Counted from the stretch's first letter, positions 24,734 through 33,151 are shown. The stretch: 64,000 bases of DNA from Capnocytophaga gingivalis ATCC 33624 (GCF_000174755.1 NZ_ACLQ01000034.1:32792-96791); one strand, 5' to 3'. Made by a program: numbers and translations. The notes: generated by a model not told the origin, from the sequence alone.

Positions 24734-27169
24734 ATGTTACTAATTAAGTTTGGAGGCTCCTCGGTGGGGTCAGTAGAGAATTTGCAACGTGTGGTGCAGA
24801 TTGTAAAAAAGCAGATAGAGCCTTTTATCATGGTGGTCTCTGCCTTTTCTGGGGTAACCAATACCTTGCAATCCTTAGGAGAGAATGCTTTGAAGAACAC
24901 GCATCAGCCTATCCTTGAGGCACTTAAAGAAAGGCATTTCACGATGGCTAAATCCCTCTTACCTATCCATAGACAAACCAATGCATTAGTACATATTGGT
25001 AAGACGACACTTGCTCTTGAGAATCTGTGTAATAGTATCAGTACGTTGGGGGAACTCTCCGAGCGTACTCAGGCACGTATCATGGCTCAGGGGGAGCTGC
25101 TTTCTTCCTTTATCATTGGTGAATACCTCAACCAAGAAGGGGTAAATGTCAGCTACTTGCCTTCTGAGGACTATATTGTAGCTCAGGGAGACCCGCTGAA
25201 TGCCGTAGTGGATTTCTCTCAGACACAGTTGCGTATACAACAGATTGATACAGCAGCTTCTTATATTGCTCCTGGTTATATTGCAGCTAACCCTGCGGGG
25301 GAATTGGTCGTATTGGGTAGAGGCGGATCGGACTATACCGCTTCTATCTATGCTTATTGCTTAGGAGCTAAACAGGTGGAGCTCTGGAGTGATGTCAATG
25401 GTATGCAGAATGCCAACCCTAAGTTGGTCAAGAATACCAAGGTGATCTCTCAAATGAGCTACGAAGAGGCTTTCGAGATGGCTTATTTTGGAGCTAAGGT
25501 AATCTACCCTCCTGCCATTCGTCCGGCTATGGAAAAGAAAATTCCAGTACTACTACTCAATACCTTAGCACCTGAGGAAAAAGGTACCCGCATTCATGTG
25601 GCTACCCAAGGGCATACAGATAAGGTGTTGGGAGTTTCTACCCTAAGTGATATCAGTATGATCACCATTTCGGGAATAGGTCTGGCAGGCACTAAGGGTA
25701 GTGCTCGGCGTGTTTTCCAAGCGCTGGAGCAGGCCGATGTCAATGTAATTCTTATCACTCAAAGTTGTTCCGAGCAGAGTATCTGTTTTGGGATCAAAAC
25801 CAGTGATGCCCAGAATGCTAAAGAGGCCTTGGAACGTGAATTTGCTCAAGAGATAGGATCACTTATTAATCCTATAGAGCGCACGGACAATCATGTGATC
25901 TTAGCCCTTATTGGGGACAATATGAATCACCAAACGGGTCTTAGCGGTAAGGTGTTCAGTGCCTTAGGAGCCAATGGGGTCAATATCCAAGCCATCGCAC
26001 AGGGAGCATCTGAACGCAATATCTCAGTGGTGATTGATGCCCATGACGAGCATAAGGCGGTCAATGTGGTACATGAGCGCCTCTTCCAAGAAGTTATCAA
26101 GCGGGTGCACCTCTTTATCATTGGTGCAGGTAATGTAGGGGGGCAGTTTATTGATATTGTCTACAAACAACAAGAATATTTCCGCCAACAGTACAAGGTA
26201 GATCTCAAGGTGGTGATGGTGGCCAATTCTCGCCAATATGTATTTGCTGATGAAGGTTTATCCCAAGAGGCACTTTCTCTACTTTCTACAGCAGAGGCGA
26301 CTCCTTATGCTTCAGCAGAAGCTTTGGCCGAACTAATTATCGCTACCAACAGGCGCAATAGTATCGTGGTGGACAATACCGCTTCAGCTCAGGTGGCAGC
26401 GATCTACCCGCAGCTGATACGCAAGTCCATATCGGTGGTTACCTGTAACAAGATTGCTGGTAGTGCCCCTTTGGAACAATACACTGCTCTGATGGAATTG
26501 GTTAAGAATCAAAACTGTGATTTCCAATATGAAACCTCGGTAGGAGCAGCACTCCCTATTATCAAGACCCTGCAGAACCTGCGTCTCAGTGGGGATACTA
26601 TCCACCGTATTGATGCAGTAGTCTCTGGAAGTCTGAATTTTATCTTCAACCACTACAATGCCACTACACCTTTTGTGGAGATTGTCAAGCAGGCGCAAAA
26701 AGAAGGATATACCGAACCTGATCCACGTATAGACCTCAGTGGCTTGGATGTGATCCGAAAGATCCTAATTCTCTCCCGAGAGGCGGGTTATCGCAAAGAG
26801 ATGAGCGAAGTGGTTTTTGAAAGTTTCCTCCCTGAGAAATCCTTGGAGACTCCATCGGTGGAGGCCTTTTATAAAGTATTGGAAGAAAATGAAGCCTTTT
26901 TCCAAGACCTATATCACCGAGCACAACACAAAGGTGCCAAACTCAATGTAGTTGCTCAACTCTTAGAGGGAGATATCAAGGTTTCTCTACAAGAAATCCC
27001 TGCTTCTTCTCCGTTCTACCAGCTGGATGGCAAGGACAATATTGTGGCCTTCTATACCGATATGTATCCTACCGAACCCCTTGTAATCAAAGGAGCAGGA
27101 GCAGGAGCCAAGGTAACTGCCAGTGGTGTTCTCTCCGATGTCATGTATGTTGCTAACAAACAGAAATAA
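24734..27169 (+). CDS. thrA: Bifunctional aspartate kinase / homoserine dehydrogenase I
   Basis: This 811-residue fusion has an aspartokinase domain at residues 1-290 (opening LLIKFGGSSVGSVENLQRVV), two ACT domains at about 300-455 (VSTLSDISMITISG), and homoserine dehydrogenase from about 460 (NAD(P)-binding FIIGAGNVGGQFIDIV, catalytic region AGYTEPDPRIDLSGLD written here as EGYTEPDPRIDLSGLD). It catalyses the first and third steps from aspartate to threonine and methionine; the fused form is usually inhibited by threonine through the ACT domains. It is followed 11 bases later by thrB, so the two are an operon. thrC is not in the window. Confidence 0.96.
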   Translation: MLLIKFGGSSVGSVENLQRVVQIVKKQIEPFIMVVSAFSGVTNTLQSLGENALKNTHQPILEALKERHFTMAKSLLPIHRQTNALVHIGKTTLALENLCNSISTLGELSERTQARIMAQGELLSSFIIGEYLNQEGVNVSYLPSEDYIVAQGDPLNAVVDFSQTQLRIQQIDTAASYIAPGYIAANPAGELVVLGRGGSDYTASIYAYCLGAKQVELWSDVNGMQNANPKLVKNTKVISQMSYEEAFEMAYFGAKVIYPPAIRPAMEKKIPVLLLNTLAPEEKGTRIHVATQGHTDKVLGVSTLSDISMITISGIGLAGTKGSARRVFQALEQADVNVILITQSCSEQSICFGIKTSDAQNAKEALEREFAQEIGSLINPIERTDNHVILALIGDNMNHQTGLSGKVFSALGANGVNIQAIAQGASERNISVVIDAHDEHKAVNVVHERLFQEVIKRVHLFIIGAGNVGGQFIDIVYKQQEYFRQQYKVDLKVVMVANSRQYVFADEGLSQEALSLLSTAEATPYASAEALAELIIATNRRNSIVVDNTASAQVAAIYPQLIRKSISVVTCNKIAGSAPLEQYTALMELVKNQNCDFQYETSVGAALPIIKTLQNLRLSGDTIHRIDAVVSGSLNFIFNHYNATTPFVEIVKQAQKEGYTEPDPRIDLSGLDVIRKILILSREAGYRKEMSEVVFESFLPEKSLETPSVEAFYKVLEENEAFFQDLYHRAQHKGAKLNVVAQLLEGDIKVSLQEIPASSPFYQLDGKDNIVAFYTDMYPTEPLVIKGAGAGAKVTASGVLSDVMYVANKQK

Positions 27170-27180
27170 TACAAAAAACT

Positions 27181-28143
27181 ATGAATCAATCGCTTAGAAA
27201 AGCAAACCCTATACAAGAAACCATTTGTGGTTTTGCCCCTGCTACCATTGCCAATGTCAATGTAGGTTTTGATGTCTTAGGAATCTCTCTTTCCTCAGTA
27301 GGAGATCGAGTGGAAGTGACCCCCAATGGCAGTGGGGAGAATAAAATTACTTTCATTGAGAGTGCCACTCCCCTACCCTATGCAGCTGAGAAAAACTCTT
27401 GTACAGTGGTGATAAGTGCCATGCAAGCACAGCTGGAAAACCCTTTGTATGTCGACGTACGTATTCGCAAAGGCTTTGCTTCAGGTAGTGGCTTGGGCTC
27501 CAGTAGTGCTAGTAGTGCAGCCGCCGCCTTTGCCTACAATACCCTGATGGGTAATCCTTTTACCTTGGAGGAACTTCTCCCTTTTGCTGCAGAAGGTGAA
27601 AGAGCCGCTTGTGGTTCCGCTCATTATGACAATGTATCTCCTGCAATTCTGGGGGGGATTGTACTTTTGTATCAGAACAAACCTATCCGTTTGCCATTGC
27701 CTAAGGGGTTACACGCTGTTTCCTTTTTTCCAAATATAGAAGTCAATACTGCTTCGGCTCGCAGCATCGTCTCTCGACATGTGTCTTTGGACATTGTCTC
27801 CAAACAGGTATCAGCCATGGGTGCTTTTGTAAGTGGTTTATACCAAGAGGATTATGACTTGCTAAGAAAAGCAGCAAAGGATTTTTTAGTGGAGCCTTCC
27901 CGTAAGATTCTCATTCCTTATTTTGATGAGATGAAAGAGGCTACTCTCTCTGTAGGAGGGATTACCTTTGGGATCTCAGGCTCAGGACCTTCTGTTTTTG
28001 CACTGGCTGAATCCCGTACAGTAGCCGAACGTATTCTCACGGAGCTGCATAAGATTTATGCTGGGCAAGGTATAGAGACGCTTTCCTTTATAGAAGATTT
28101 GGCCAATGGCAAAGGCTGTCGTCTTTCACAATTCGATGAATAA
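27181..28143 (+). CDS. thrB: Homoserine kinase
   Basis: This 320-residue GHMP kinase phosphorylates homoserine on the way to threonine. The ATP loop is GFASGSGLGSSSASSAAAA, the N-terminal substrate region is TIANVNVGFDVLGI, and the third GHMP motif is GISGSGPSVFALAES. Length is normal. It directly follows thrA. In many relatives thrC is third in this operon; here a repeat, then a tRNA-Thr gene comes next, so thrC is elsewhere. Confidence 0.95.
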   Translation: MNQSLRKANPIQETICGFAPATIANVNVGFDVLGISLSSVGDRVEVTPNGSGENKITFIESATPLPYAAEKNSCTVVISAMQAQLENPLYVDVRIRKGFASGSGLGSSSASSAAAAFAYNTLMGNPFTLEELLPFAAEGERAACGSAHYDNVSPAILGGIVLLYQNKPIRLPLPKGLHAVSFFPNIEVNTASARSIVSRHVSLDIVSKQVSAMGAFVSGLYQEDYDLLRKAAKDFLVEPSRKILIPYFDEMKEATLSVGGITFGISGSGPSVFALAESRTVAERILTELHKIYAGQGIETLSFIEDLANGKGCRLSQFDE

Positions 28144-28185
28144 TGATTAATGATCAACGATTAATATTCTTATGCTGGCGCGAGT
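28141..28185. repeat. AATGATTAATGATCAACG repeat and GCTGGCGCGAGT repeat
   Basis: The thrB stop lies in TAATGATTAATGATCAACG, another member of the AATGATTAAT family. GCTGGCGCGAGT at 28174-28185 is the complement of 8125-8136. Confidence 0.45.
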
Positions 28186-28229
28186 TTGTAGCTTATGTCT
28201 CTAAAATCTAAAAAAAACAAAAGAAATCT

Positions 28230-28260
28230 TTTGTAGGTTTAGAAAAAAGTTGTAACTTTG
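28230..28260 (+). promoter_or_regulatory. Bacteroidota sigma-A promoter of tRNA-Thr
   Basis: TTTG at 28230-28233, 19 bases, TAACTTTG at 28253-28260, 13 bases before the tRNA. Confidence 0.8.
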
Positions 28261-28273
28261 CACCCGCAAAATC

Positions 28274-28347
28274 GCCGGTATAGCTCAGTTGGCCAGAGCA
28301 CGTGATTTGTAATCTCGGGGTCGTGGGTTCGAATCCCTCTACCGGCT
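28274..28347 (+). tRNA. tRNA-Thr (anticodon TGT)
   Basis: The 74-base sequence folds as a cloverleaf: acceptor arms GCCGGTA and TACCGGC, D-arm with GCTC/GAGC, and T-arm GGGTTCGAATCCC. The anticodon loop TTTGTAA gives TGT, decoding ACA (and ACG by wobble). The anticodon stem CGTGA/TCTCG carries one U-U mismatch at its middle pair. CCA is not encoded. Its promoter and terminator are its own. Confidence 0.95.
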
Positions 28348-28349
28348 CT

Positions 28350-28380
28350 AAAGCTGTCAGCACTCTGGCAGCTTTTTCTT
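28350..28380 (+). terminator. Terminator of tRNA-Thr
   Basis: AAGCTGTCAG at 28351-28360 pairs over ten bases (one G-T) with CTGGCAGCTT at 28365-28374, followed by TTTTCTTTTTTT. Confidence 0.85.
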
Positions 28381-28435
28381 TTTTTCCTAACCCCGAAGGG
28401 AGGAAACTAAAAACTAAGAACTAAAAACTAAAGAA

Positions 28436-29254
28436 ATGTCCATTTCAAAAAAAGAAACCAAGCGTGTAACGGTACAAACGCTACAGGCTATGAAGGCCCA
28501 AGGAGAGAAAATCACTATGCTTACGGCCTATGATTATACCATGGCTAAAATCATTGATGGAGCGGGTATCGACATCATTTTGGTAGGTGATTCTGCTGCC
28601 AATGTCATGGCTGGGTATGAGACAACACTTCCTATGACATTAGAGGCTATGATATACCACGCTTCGGCGGTGGTACGAGCCTGCTCTCGTGCTTTGGTAG
28701 TGGCAGATTTGCCCTTTGGGACTTACCAGTCCGACCCTCAGCGTGCTTTAGATTCAGCTATCCGTATGATGAAGGAAAGTGGAGCGCAGGCCGTGAAGCT
28801 TGAAGGTGGGCGAGAAATCGGTGAGGGAATCCGCCGTATCTTGGAAGCAGGAATCCCTGTGATAGGTCATTTAGGACTTACTCCTCAGTCGATCAATAAG
28901 TTTGGAGGATACGGTCTCCGTGCCAAAGAACAATCTGAAGCCCAAAAGCTCAAGGACGATGCTCGCTACTTACAGGAATTAGGATGCTCGGCTATCGTTT
29001 TGGAGAAAATCCCTTCGGCTTTGGCCAAAGAGGTGACTCAAAACCTATCAGTGCCGACTATTGGTATAGGAGCAGGTCATGAGGTAGACGGACAAGTACT
29101 TGTTTCCCAAGACTTTTTCGGTATGTTTGTGGATTACAAACCTAAGTTTGTACGCCAGTACCTCAACCTGCACGAGCTAATGACAGGGGCAGTAAGCCAA
29201 TATATCACTGATGTAAAAGCACAAACCTTCCCCAACGAGAGCGAACAGTACTAA
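28436..29254 (+). CDS. panB: 3-methyl-2-oxobutanoate hydroxymethyltransferase
   Basis: This 272-residue enzyme makes ketopantoate from 2-oxoisovalerate and methylene-tetrahydrofolate, the first committed step of pantothenate synthesis. Family signatures are MLTAYDYTMAKI, the metal site DSAANVMAGYETTLPMT, VKLEGG, GHLGLTPQS and TIGIGAGHEVDGQVLV. Length is normal. The leader holds near-repeats of AACTAAAAACTAAG and a CCCCGAAGGG word, but no clear promoter. The RluA-type gene begins three bases after the stop, so the two are probably co-transcribed. panC and panD are not here. Confidence 0.95.
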   Translation: MSISKKETKRVTVQTLQAMKAQGEKITMLTAYDYTMAKIIDGAGIDIILVGDSAANVMAGYETTLPMTLEAMIYHASAVVRACSRALVVADLPFGTYQSDPQRALDSAIRMMKESGAQAVKLEGGREIGEGIRRILEAGIPVIGHLGLTPQSINKFGGYGLRAKEQSEAQKLKDDARYLQELGCSAIVLEKIPSALAKEVTQNLSVPTIGIGAGHEVDGQVLVSQDFFGMFVDYKPKFVRQYLNLHELMTGAVSQYITDVKAQTFPNESEQY

Positions 29255-29257
29255 GGG

Positions 29258-29965
29258 ATGAAGACAAACGCCCAGAACCTACAAGTGCTCTATGAAGATA
29301 ATCACTTGATAGCTATCAACAAACGAGCAGGGGATATAGTTCAAGGAGATAAAACAGGCGATATTCCCCTGAGTGAGATCGTCAAATCCTATTTGGTGGA
29401 GAAGTACCATAAGCCAGGAGAAGCCTACCTTGGGGTAGTACACCGCTTGGACAGACCCACCACAGGAGTCGTTGTCTTTGCCAAGACCTCCAAGGCACTC
29501 CCCCGCTTGAATGCAGCCTTTGCCACCAAGGAAGAGGTAAGCAAACAGTATTGGGCTTTGGTAGAGAAAAAAGCGATTCCTCATCAAGGCACTCTGACCC
29601 ACTTTTTGGTACGTAATACCTCGCAGAATAAGTCCTATGCTTATCCCGAAGAGAAGCCACAGTCTCAGAAGGCGGTGCTTACCTATAAAGTATTGGCGAC
29701 ACTTACCCACTACTTGTTGGTAGAAATCACCCTACTTACAGGTCGTCATCACCAGATACGTGCTCAGTTTGCCGCCTTAGGATGTCCTCTTAAGGGGGAT
29801 CTAAAGTATGGAGCCAAGCGTAGCAATCCCGATGGGAGCATTTCCCTACATGCACGCGCTTTGGAACTATTGCACCCTGTAAGAAAAGAACCCCTGCATA
29901 TTGTTGCGCCTCTACCAGAATCATTTTGTAAACTACTGAAAGATATACAGTTAGAAAACTCCTGA
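29258..29965 (+). CDS. RluA-family pseudouridine synthase
   Basis: This 235-residue protein has the RluA catalytic block VVHRLDRPTTGVVVFAKT, with the nucleophilic aspartate in HRLDR, and the closing RHHQIRAQFAALGCPL. It lacks an S4 RNA-binding domain. It isomerises uridine to pseudouridine in rRNA or tRNA; the exact site cannot be read from this sequence. It is the second gene of the panB unit and ends at a large terminator hairpin. Confidence 0.92.
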   Translation: MKTNAQNLQVLYEDNHLIAINKRAGDIVQGDKTGDIPLSEIVKSYLVEKYHKPGEAYLGVVHRLDRPTTGVVVFAKTSKALPRLNAAFATKEEVSKQYWALVEKKAIPHQGTLTHFLVRNTSQNKSYAYPEEKPQSQKAVLTYKVLATLTHYLLVEITLLTGRHHQIRAQFAALGCPLKGDLKYGAKRSNPDGSISLHARALELLHPVRKEPLHIVAPLPESFCKLLKDIQLENS

Positions 29966-30005
29966 TAAAAAACTCATTTTTTATTGGGAGTTTCATTTTT
30001 TTTTA
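29950..30005 (+). terminator. Terminator after the pseudouridine synthase gene
   Basis: AAACTCC near 29956 pairs with GGGAGTTT near 29986-29993, with inner ATAAAAAA/TTTTTTAT pairing, and a long T-run follows. The right arm overlaps the -33 box of the next promoter. Confidence 0.65.
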
Positions 30006-30014
30006 CTATCTTTG
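29984..30014 (+). promoter_or_regulatory. Bacteroidota sigma-A promoter of sucB
   Basis: TTG at 29984-29986, 20 bases, TATCTTTG at 30007-30014. A perfect short inverted repeat, TCACTGA-G-TCAGTGA (30025-30039), lies just after the expected start of transcription. Confidence 0.65.
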
Positions 30015-30084
30015 TGCATGTGTTTCACTGAGTCAGTGAGCATGGGTTATAATATAATTTAGTTAGATAAAAAATAAAAAATTT

Positions 30085-31344
30085 ATGATCTTAGAAATGA
30101 AAGTCCCTTCGCCAGGGGAATCAATCACCGAAGTAGAAATCGCCACTTGGCTTGTGAAGGATGGCGATTATGTAAAGAAAGATCAAGCCATAGCTGAAGT
30201 GGATTCCGACAAAGCTACTCTTGAGCTACCAGCGGAAGCCAGTGGGGTGATTACCCTCAAAGCAAAAGAAGGAGATTCTGTAGCAGTAGGACAAGTAGTC
30301 TGTCTTATTGATACCGATGCTGCAGCTCCAGCCCAAAGTGCAGCTCCAGTGGCTGAAGTTCCTAAAGCAGAAGCTCCTGCTGCTGTAGTGGCTCCTGTAG
30401 CCCCAGCCCCTGTAGCTACTCCTGCTGCCCCAGTGGCACCAGCAGCTTCTAATAGCTATGCTACTGGAGAAGCCTCCCCAGCGGCGAAGAAAATTCTTGC
30501 TGAAAAAGAAATCCCTGCTAATGAAGTTAAGGGTACTGGCAAAGGCGGACGTATCACTAAGGAAGATGCTCTCAATGCACAGCCTGCTCGCCATAGTATG
30601 GGAACTCCTACCTTTGGCAAGAGAGGAGAAAAACGTACCAAACTCTCTATGCTACGACGTAAAGTAGCTGAGCGATTGGTATCTGTAAAGAACGAAACAG
30701 CTATGCTTACCACCTTCAATGAAGTGGATATGTCGGCCATCTATGAGATTCGCAACGAATATAAGGATGCCTTCAAAGAGCGCCACAATGTAAACTTAGG
30801 ATTCATGTCCTTCTTCACTTTGGCTGTAGTGCGCGCCCTCAAGCTCTTCCCTGATGTCAACTCTATGATCGATGATAAGGAAAAAATCACTTACGAATAT
30901 TGTGATATCTCTATTGCCGTTTCTGGACCTAAAGGACTGATGGTACCAGTGATCCGCAATGCAGAAAACCTATCCTTCCGTGGCGTAGAAGCTGAAGTAA
31001 AGCGCTTGGCTATCCGTGCTCGTGAAGGTCAAATCACTGTAGATGAGATGACTGGAGGAACCTTCACTATTACCAATGGAGGGGTATTCGGTAGTATGCT
31101 CTCTACTCCTATCATCAACCCTCCACAATCTGCTATCTTGGGTATGCACAATGTGGTAGACCGTGCTATCGTACGCAATGGGCAGATCGTTGTCGCTCCT
31201 GTGATGTATATAGCTCTCTCCTACGACCATCGTATCATTGACGGACGTGAATCGGTAGGTTTCTTGGTAGAGGTGAAGAATGCCCTCGAGAACCCTGTAG
31301 AGCTCCTTATGGACAACGACCTGAAGAAGGCCTTAGAACTATAG
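30085..31344 (+). CDS. sucB: Dihydrolipoamide succinyltransferase, E2 of 2-oxoglutarate dehydrogenase
   Basis: This 419-residue protein has a lipoyl domain (residues 1-76) with the lipoylated lysine in DSDKATLELPAE, an Ala-Pro linker (about 78-130), a peripheral-subunit-binding domain (about 135-170, ASPAAKKILAEKEI), and the catalytic trimer domain ending in SYDHRIIDGRESV, with the active His and Asp. It transfers succinyl groups to CoA in the TCA cycle. The DKA lipoyl motif and the RxxIDGRE end favour the succinyl over the acetyl enzyme. The E1 gene sucA, often next to sucB, is not adjacent. A strong terminator follows. Confidence 0.95.
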   Translation: MILEMKVPSPGESITEVEIATWLVKDGDYVKKDQAIAEVDSDKATLELPAEASGVITLKAKEGDSVAVGQVVCLIDTDAAAPAQSAAPVAEVPKAEAPAAVVAPVAPAPVATPAAPVAPAASNSYATGEASPAAKKILAEKEIPANEVKGTGKGGRITKEDALNAQPARHSMGTPTFGKRGEKRTKLSMLRRKVAERLVSVKNETAMLTTFNEVDMSAIYEIRNEYKDAFKERHNVNLGFMSFFTLAVVRALKLFPDVNSMIDDKEKITYEYCDISIAVSGPKGLMVPVIRNAENLSFRGVEAEVKRLAIRAREGQITVDEMTGGTFTITNGGVFGSMLSTPIINPPQSAILGMHNVVDRAIVRNGQIVVAPVMYIALSYDHRIIDGRESVGFLVEVKNALENPVELLMDNDLKKALEL

Positions 31345-31374
31345 TATATTGTTGTTACTTGTCTATATAAACCA

Positions 31375-31412
31375 AGAGCGGTTATTCTACTAAAGAATAA
31401 CCGCTCTTTTTT
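31375..31412 (+). terminator. Strong terminator after sucB
   Basis: AGAGCGGTTATTCT (31375-31388) pairs over 14 bases with 31394-31407, loop ACTAA, then a run of six T. The sequence is also usable from the minus strand for the NlpE-like gene. Confidence 0.9.
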
Positions 31413-31424
31413 AGTTAGAGATTA

Positions 31425-31784
31425 TTATTTTTTCTTAAGAACATAGAAAGACGCTAATTCCCCTTCCACTTCTTGACCTTCTTGCAAGAAAGCAATAGAA
31501 CCATCTTCTTTTACCTTATATTGCTGTTCCTTTCCTTTTTCCTCAGTACTAGTAAGGGTAAGTACTTTCTTTTGAGCATCATAAGCGACACTACCCTTAT
31601 CCTTGGTAGTGAGATCCTCCATTACCTCTTCGGAGGTATACCCATCTTTGTTAAGAGTGAGAGTTACATTGATTCCACTGCAATCTGCACAAGGGAAAGT
31701 ACCTGTGTAAGTGCCTTCATACGAAGAACTTTGTCCGCAAGAGGCCAAGACTAAGGCTACCCCTGCTACTAACATTTTTTTCAT
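31425..31784 (-). CDS. NlpE-like lipoprotein
   Basis: Starting at the ATG at 31784 the protein has 119 residues and a lipoprotein signal, MKKMLVAGVALVLASC. The mature part matches the NlpE N-terminal domain: GTYTGTFPCADCSGINVTLTLNKDGYT, with the CxxC pair. NlpE is an outer-membrane lipoprotein that signals copper stress and surface contact in E. coli; the short form in Bacteroidota is uncharacterised. The frame extends to 31808 but the internal ATG gives the proper signal peptide. The protein ends FYVLKKK. Confidence 0.85.
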   Translation of the reverse strand: MKKMLVAGVALVLASCGQSSSYEGTYTGTFPCADCSGINVTLTLNKDGYTSEEVMEDLTTKDKGSVAYDAQKKVLTLTSTEEKGKEQQYKVKEDGSIAFLQEGQEVEGELASFYVLKKK

Positions 31785-31946
31785 GTGATAATATATTTTT
31801 ATTTCCAAGGGACATTACAATTTCCGTGCCAAAGAGTAAAAAGAAAAGTAAATTTTATCCACTGAGTTAAATTTTTTTTAAAAAGCAGTATTACCTAATT
31901 GAAATGACTTACCTTTGCCCCATTAATAATAAAAAACTAGAGAAAG

Positions 31947-32294
31947 ATGAAAAAAATTTTTTTATTCTTGATTGCCCTTGTAGGCATTGTAGCTTGTAGT
32001 AAAAGTGATAGTGGAAGCTCTGATAATGGAGGGTATGCTCTTAAACTTCTAAAAACAGAAGCTACTGTAGGAGCAATTGTTATACAATATCATAATAGAG
32101 TGGAAACACAAACAACTCCAATTGATCTTAGTAAAGGAGATTATATTTTAGAACTTGAAAGTAAACCTCTACAATTGGCAGTAGGAGGAACAGGAAAAAG
32201 TGATACTACTGTTCTGATAGCACAATTCTTAAAAAATGGAAAAGTTCAAAACGAGACTCGTTCAAAAGGTTTAATATTGAATTTATCCTTTTAA
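31947..32294 (+). CDS. Small uncharacterised lipoprotein
   Basis: This 115-residue protein has the signal peptide MKKIFLFLIALVGIVAC, with the lipid-modified cysteine at about residue 17, followed by a Ser-Asp-Gly linker. The rest is short and beta-like (GDYILELESKPLQLAVGG). Its signal peptide is almost the same as that of the next gene (32570-32983), although the mature parts differ. TACCTTTG at 31910-31917 is a likely -7 element with a poor -33. A hairpin terminator follows. Confidence 0.7.
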   Translation: MKKIFLFLIALVGIVACSKSDSGSSDNGGYALKLLKTEATVGAIVIQYHNRVETQTTPIDLSKGDYILELESKPLQLAVGGTGKSDTTVLIAQFLKNGKVQNETRSKGLILNLSF

Positions 32295-32314
32295 AAAGGA
32301 TATGTTATTATTAT

Positions 32315-32345
32315 AAAAACTGCTCCAAAAGAGCAGTTTTTATTT
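32315..32345 (+). terminator. Terminator after the first small lipoprotein
   Basis: AAAACTGCTC (32316-32325) pairs with GAGCAGTTTT (32331-32340), then T-rich sequence. The same stem sequence ends the next gene. Confidence 0.8.
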
Positions 32346-32357
32346 ATCTTTTTTTAA

Positions 32358-32444
32358 GACGCAATAAATTTACATCTCTACCATTAGCGCTGTCCAAGCC
32401 CTCTAATGGGCTTAGTTATCTGTAGAGACGCAATTTATTGAGTC
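32358..32444. repeat. REPIN-like nested palindromic element
   Basis: The arms 32358-32381 (GACGCAATAAATT...) and 32422-32444 (...CAATTTATTGAGTC) are imperfect inverted copies, about 19 of 24 matching, each starting or ending with a GTAGAGA/TCTCTAC word. A perfect inner pair, AAGCCC/GGGCTT (32396-32413), nests between them. It is GC-richer than the surrounding gap and has no coding potential. Confidence 0.6.
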
Positions 32445-32569
32445 TATTTATTATGTTCCATTTTAAACCAATTCTTCCTTATTTTATTTTACATAAATAT
32501 TTGTTAAAATATTATCTATATAAATATAAAGCACTATTTTTGCCTTGTGAAAATTAAAAAATGTGTAGA

Positions 32570-32983
32570 ATGAAAAAGATTTTTTTATTTGTAGTAGCCT
32601 TAGTAGGGATAATTTCTTGTAGCAAAAGTTCTGATGATAAAGGTAATAATAGAACAGAAAACATTGATACACAAGAGACTACTACCTACAGCCCTCCTGA
32701 TTGGATTATAGGTACTTGGAAAGGAGAATATGTAAGCTATGTTTTTGAAAAAAATCGCTTTTGTGTAAAACCTAAAATAGGATTGAGAAACTGTAGTACA
32801 ACTAAAGGTTATGCTAAAGGAGTCGTACAAAAGAGAATTGATGCTAATAATTATTTTATCAAGATGCAATTAGTTGAAAATACTACTACTGTGATAGGGG
32901 GTACTTTCAGAAAAATATCAGATACTCAGATAGGTTGGCTTAATCCTAATGGAGAAGTAGAAGAAACCTATACCAAAGAATAA
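32570..32983 (+). CDS. Small uncharacterised lipoprotein
   Basis: The ATG at 32570 gives 137 residues with signal peptide MKKIFLFVVALVGIISC; the frame has another ATG at 32561 that would add three residues before it. After a polar linker comes PDWIIGTWKGEYVSYVFEK, which resembles the start of lipocalin-like Bacteroidota lipoproteins, and later GGTFRKISDTQIGWLNPNG. It is separated from the other small lipoprotein gene by the REPIN-like element. A terminator with the same stem sequence follows. Confidence 0.7.
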   Translation: MKKIFLFVVALVGIISCSKSSDDKGNNRTENIDTQETTTYSPPDWIIGTWKGEYVSYVFEKNRFCVKPKIGLRNCSTTKGYAKGVVQKRIDANNYFIKMQLVENTTTVIGGTFRKISDTQIGWLNPNGEVEETYTKE

Positions 32984-32986
32984 ACC

Positions 32987-33019
32987 AAAAACTGCTCTTT
33001 CTTGAGCAGTTTTTTTATT
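32987..33019 (+). terminator. Terminator after the second small lipoprotein
   Basis: AAAAACTGCTC (32987-32997) pairs with GAGCAGTTTTT (33004-33014), loop TTTCTT, then TT. Confidence 0.8.
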
Positions 33020-33051
33020 GTATTTTTAGCACTTTACCTTGTTTCTTTCTC

Positions 33052-33082
33052 TTGACTTTTCTTCTTAAATGTTGTATCTTTG
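33052..33082 (+). promoter_or_regulatory. Bacteroidota sigma-A promoter of mgtE
   Basis: TTG at 33052-33054, 20 bases, TATCTTTG at 33075-33082. The leader (33091-33143) holds TCAGTGAACA twice (33091-33100, 33105-33114) and three ATCATTA words of the dispersed family. I see no M-box riboswitch. Confidence 0.7.
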
Positions 33083-33151
33083 CACGCTATTCAGTGAACA
33101 GTGGTCAGTGAACAATGTCATTGATCATTAATCATTAATCATTTAAAAAAG

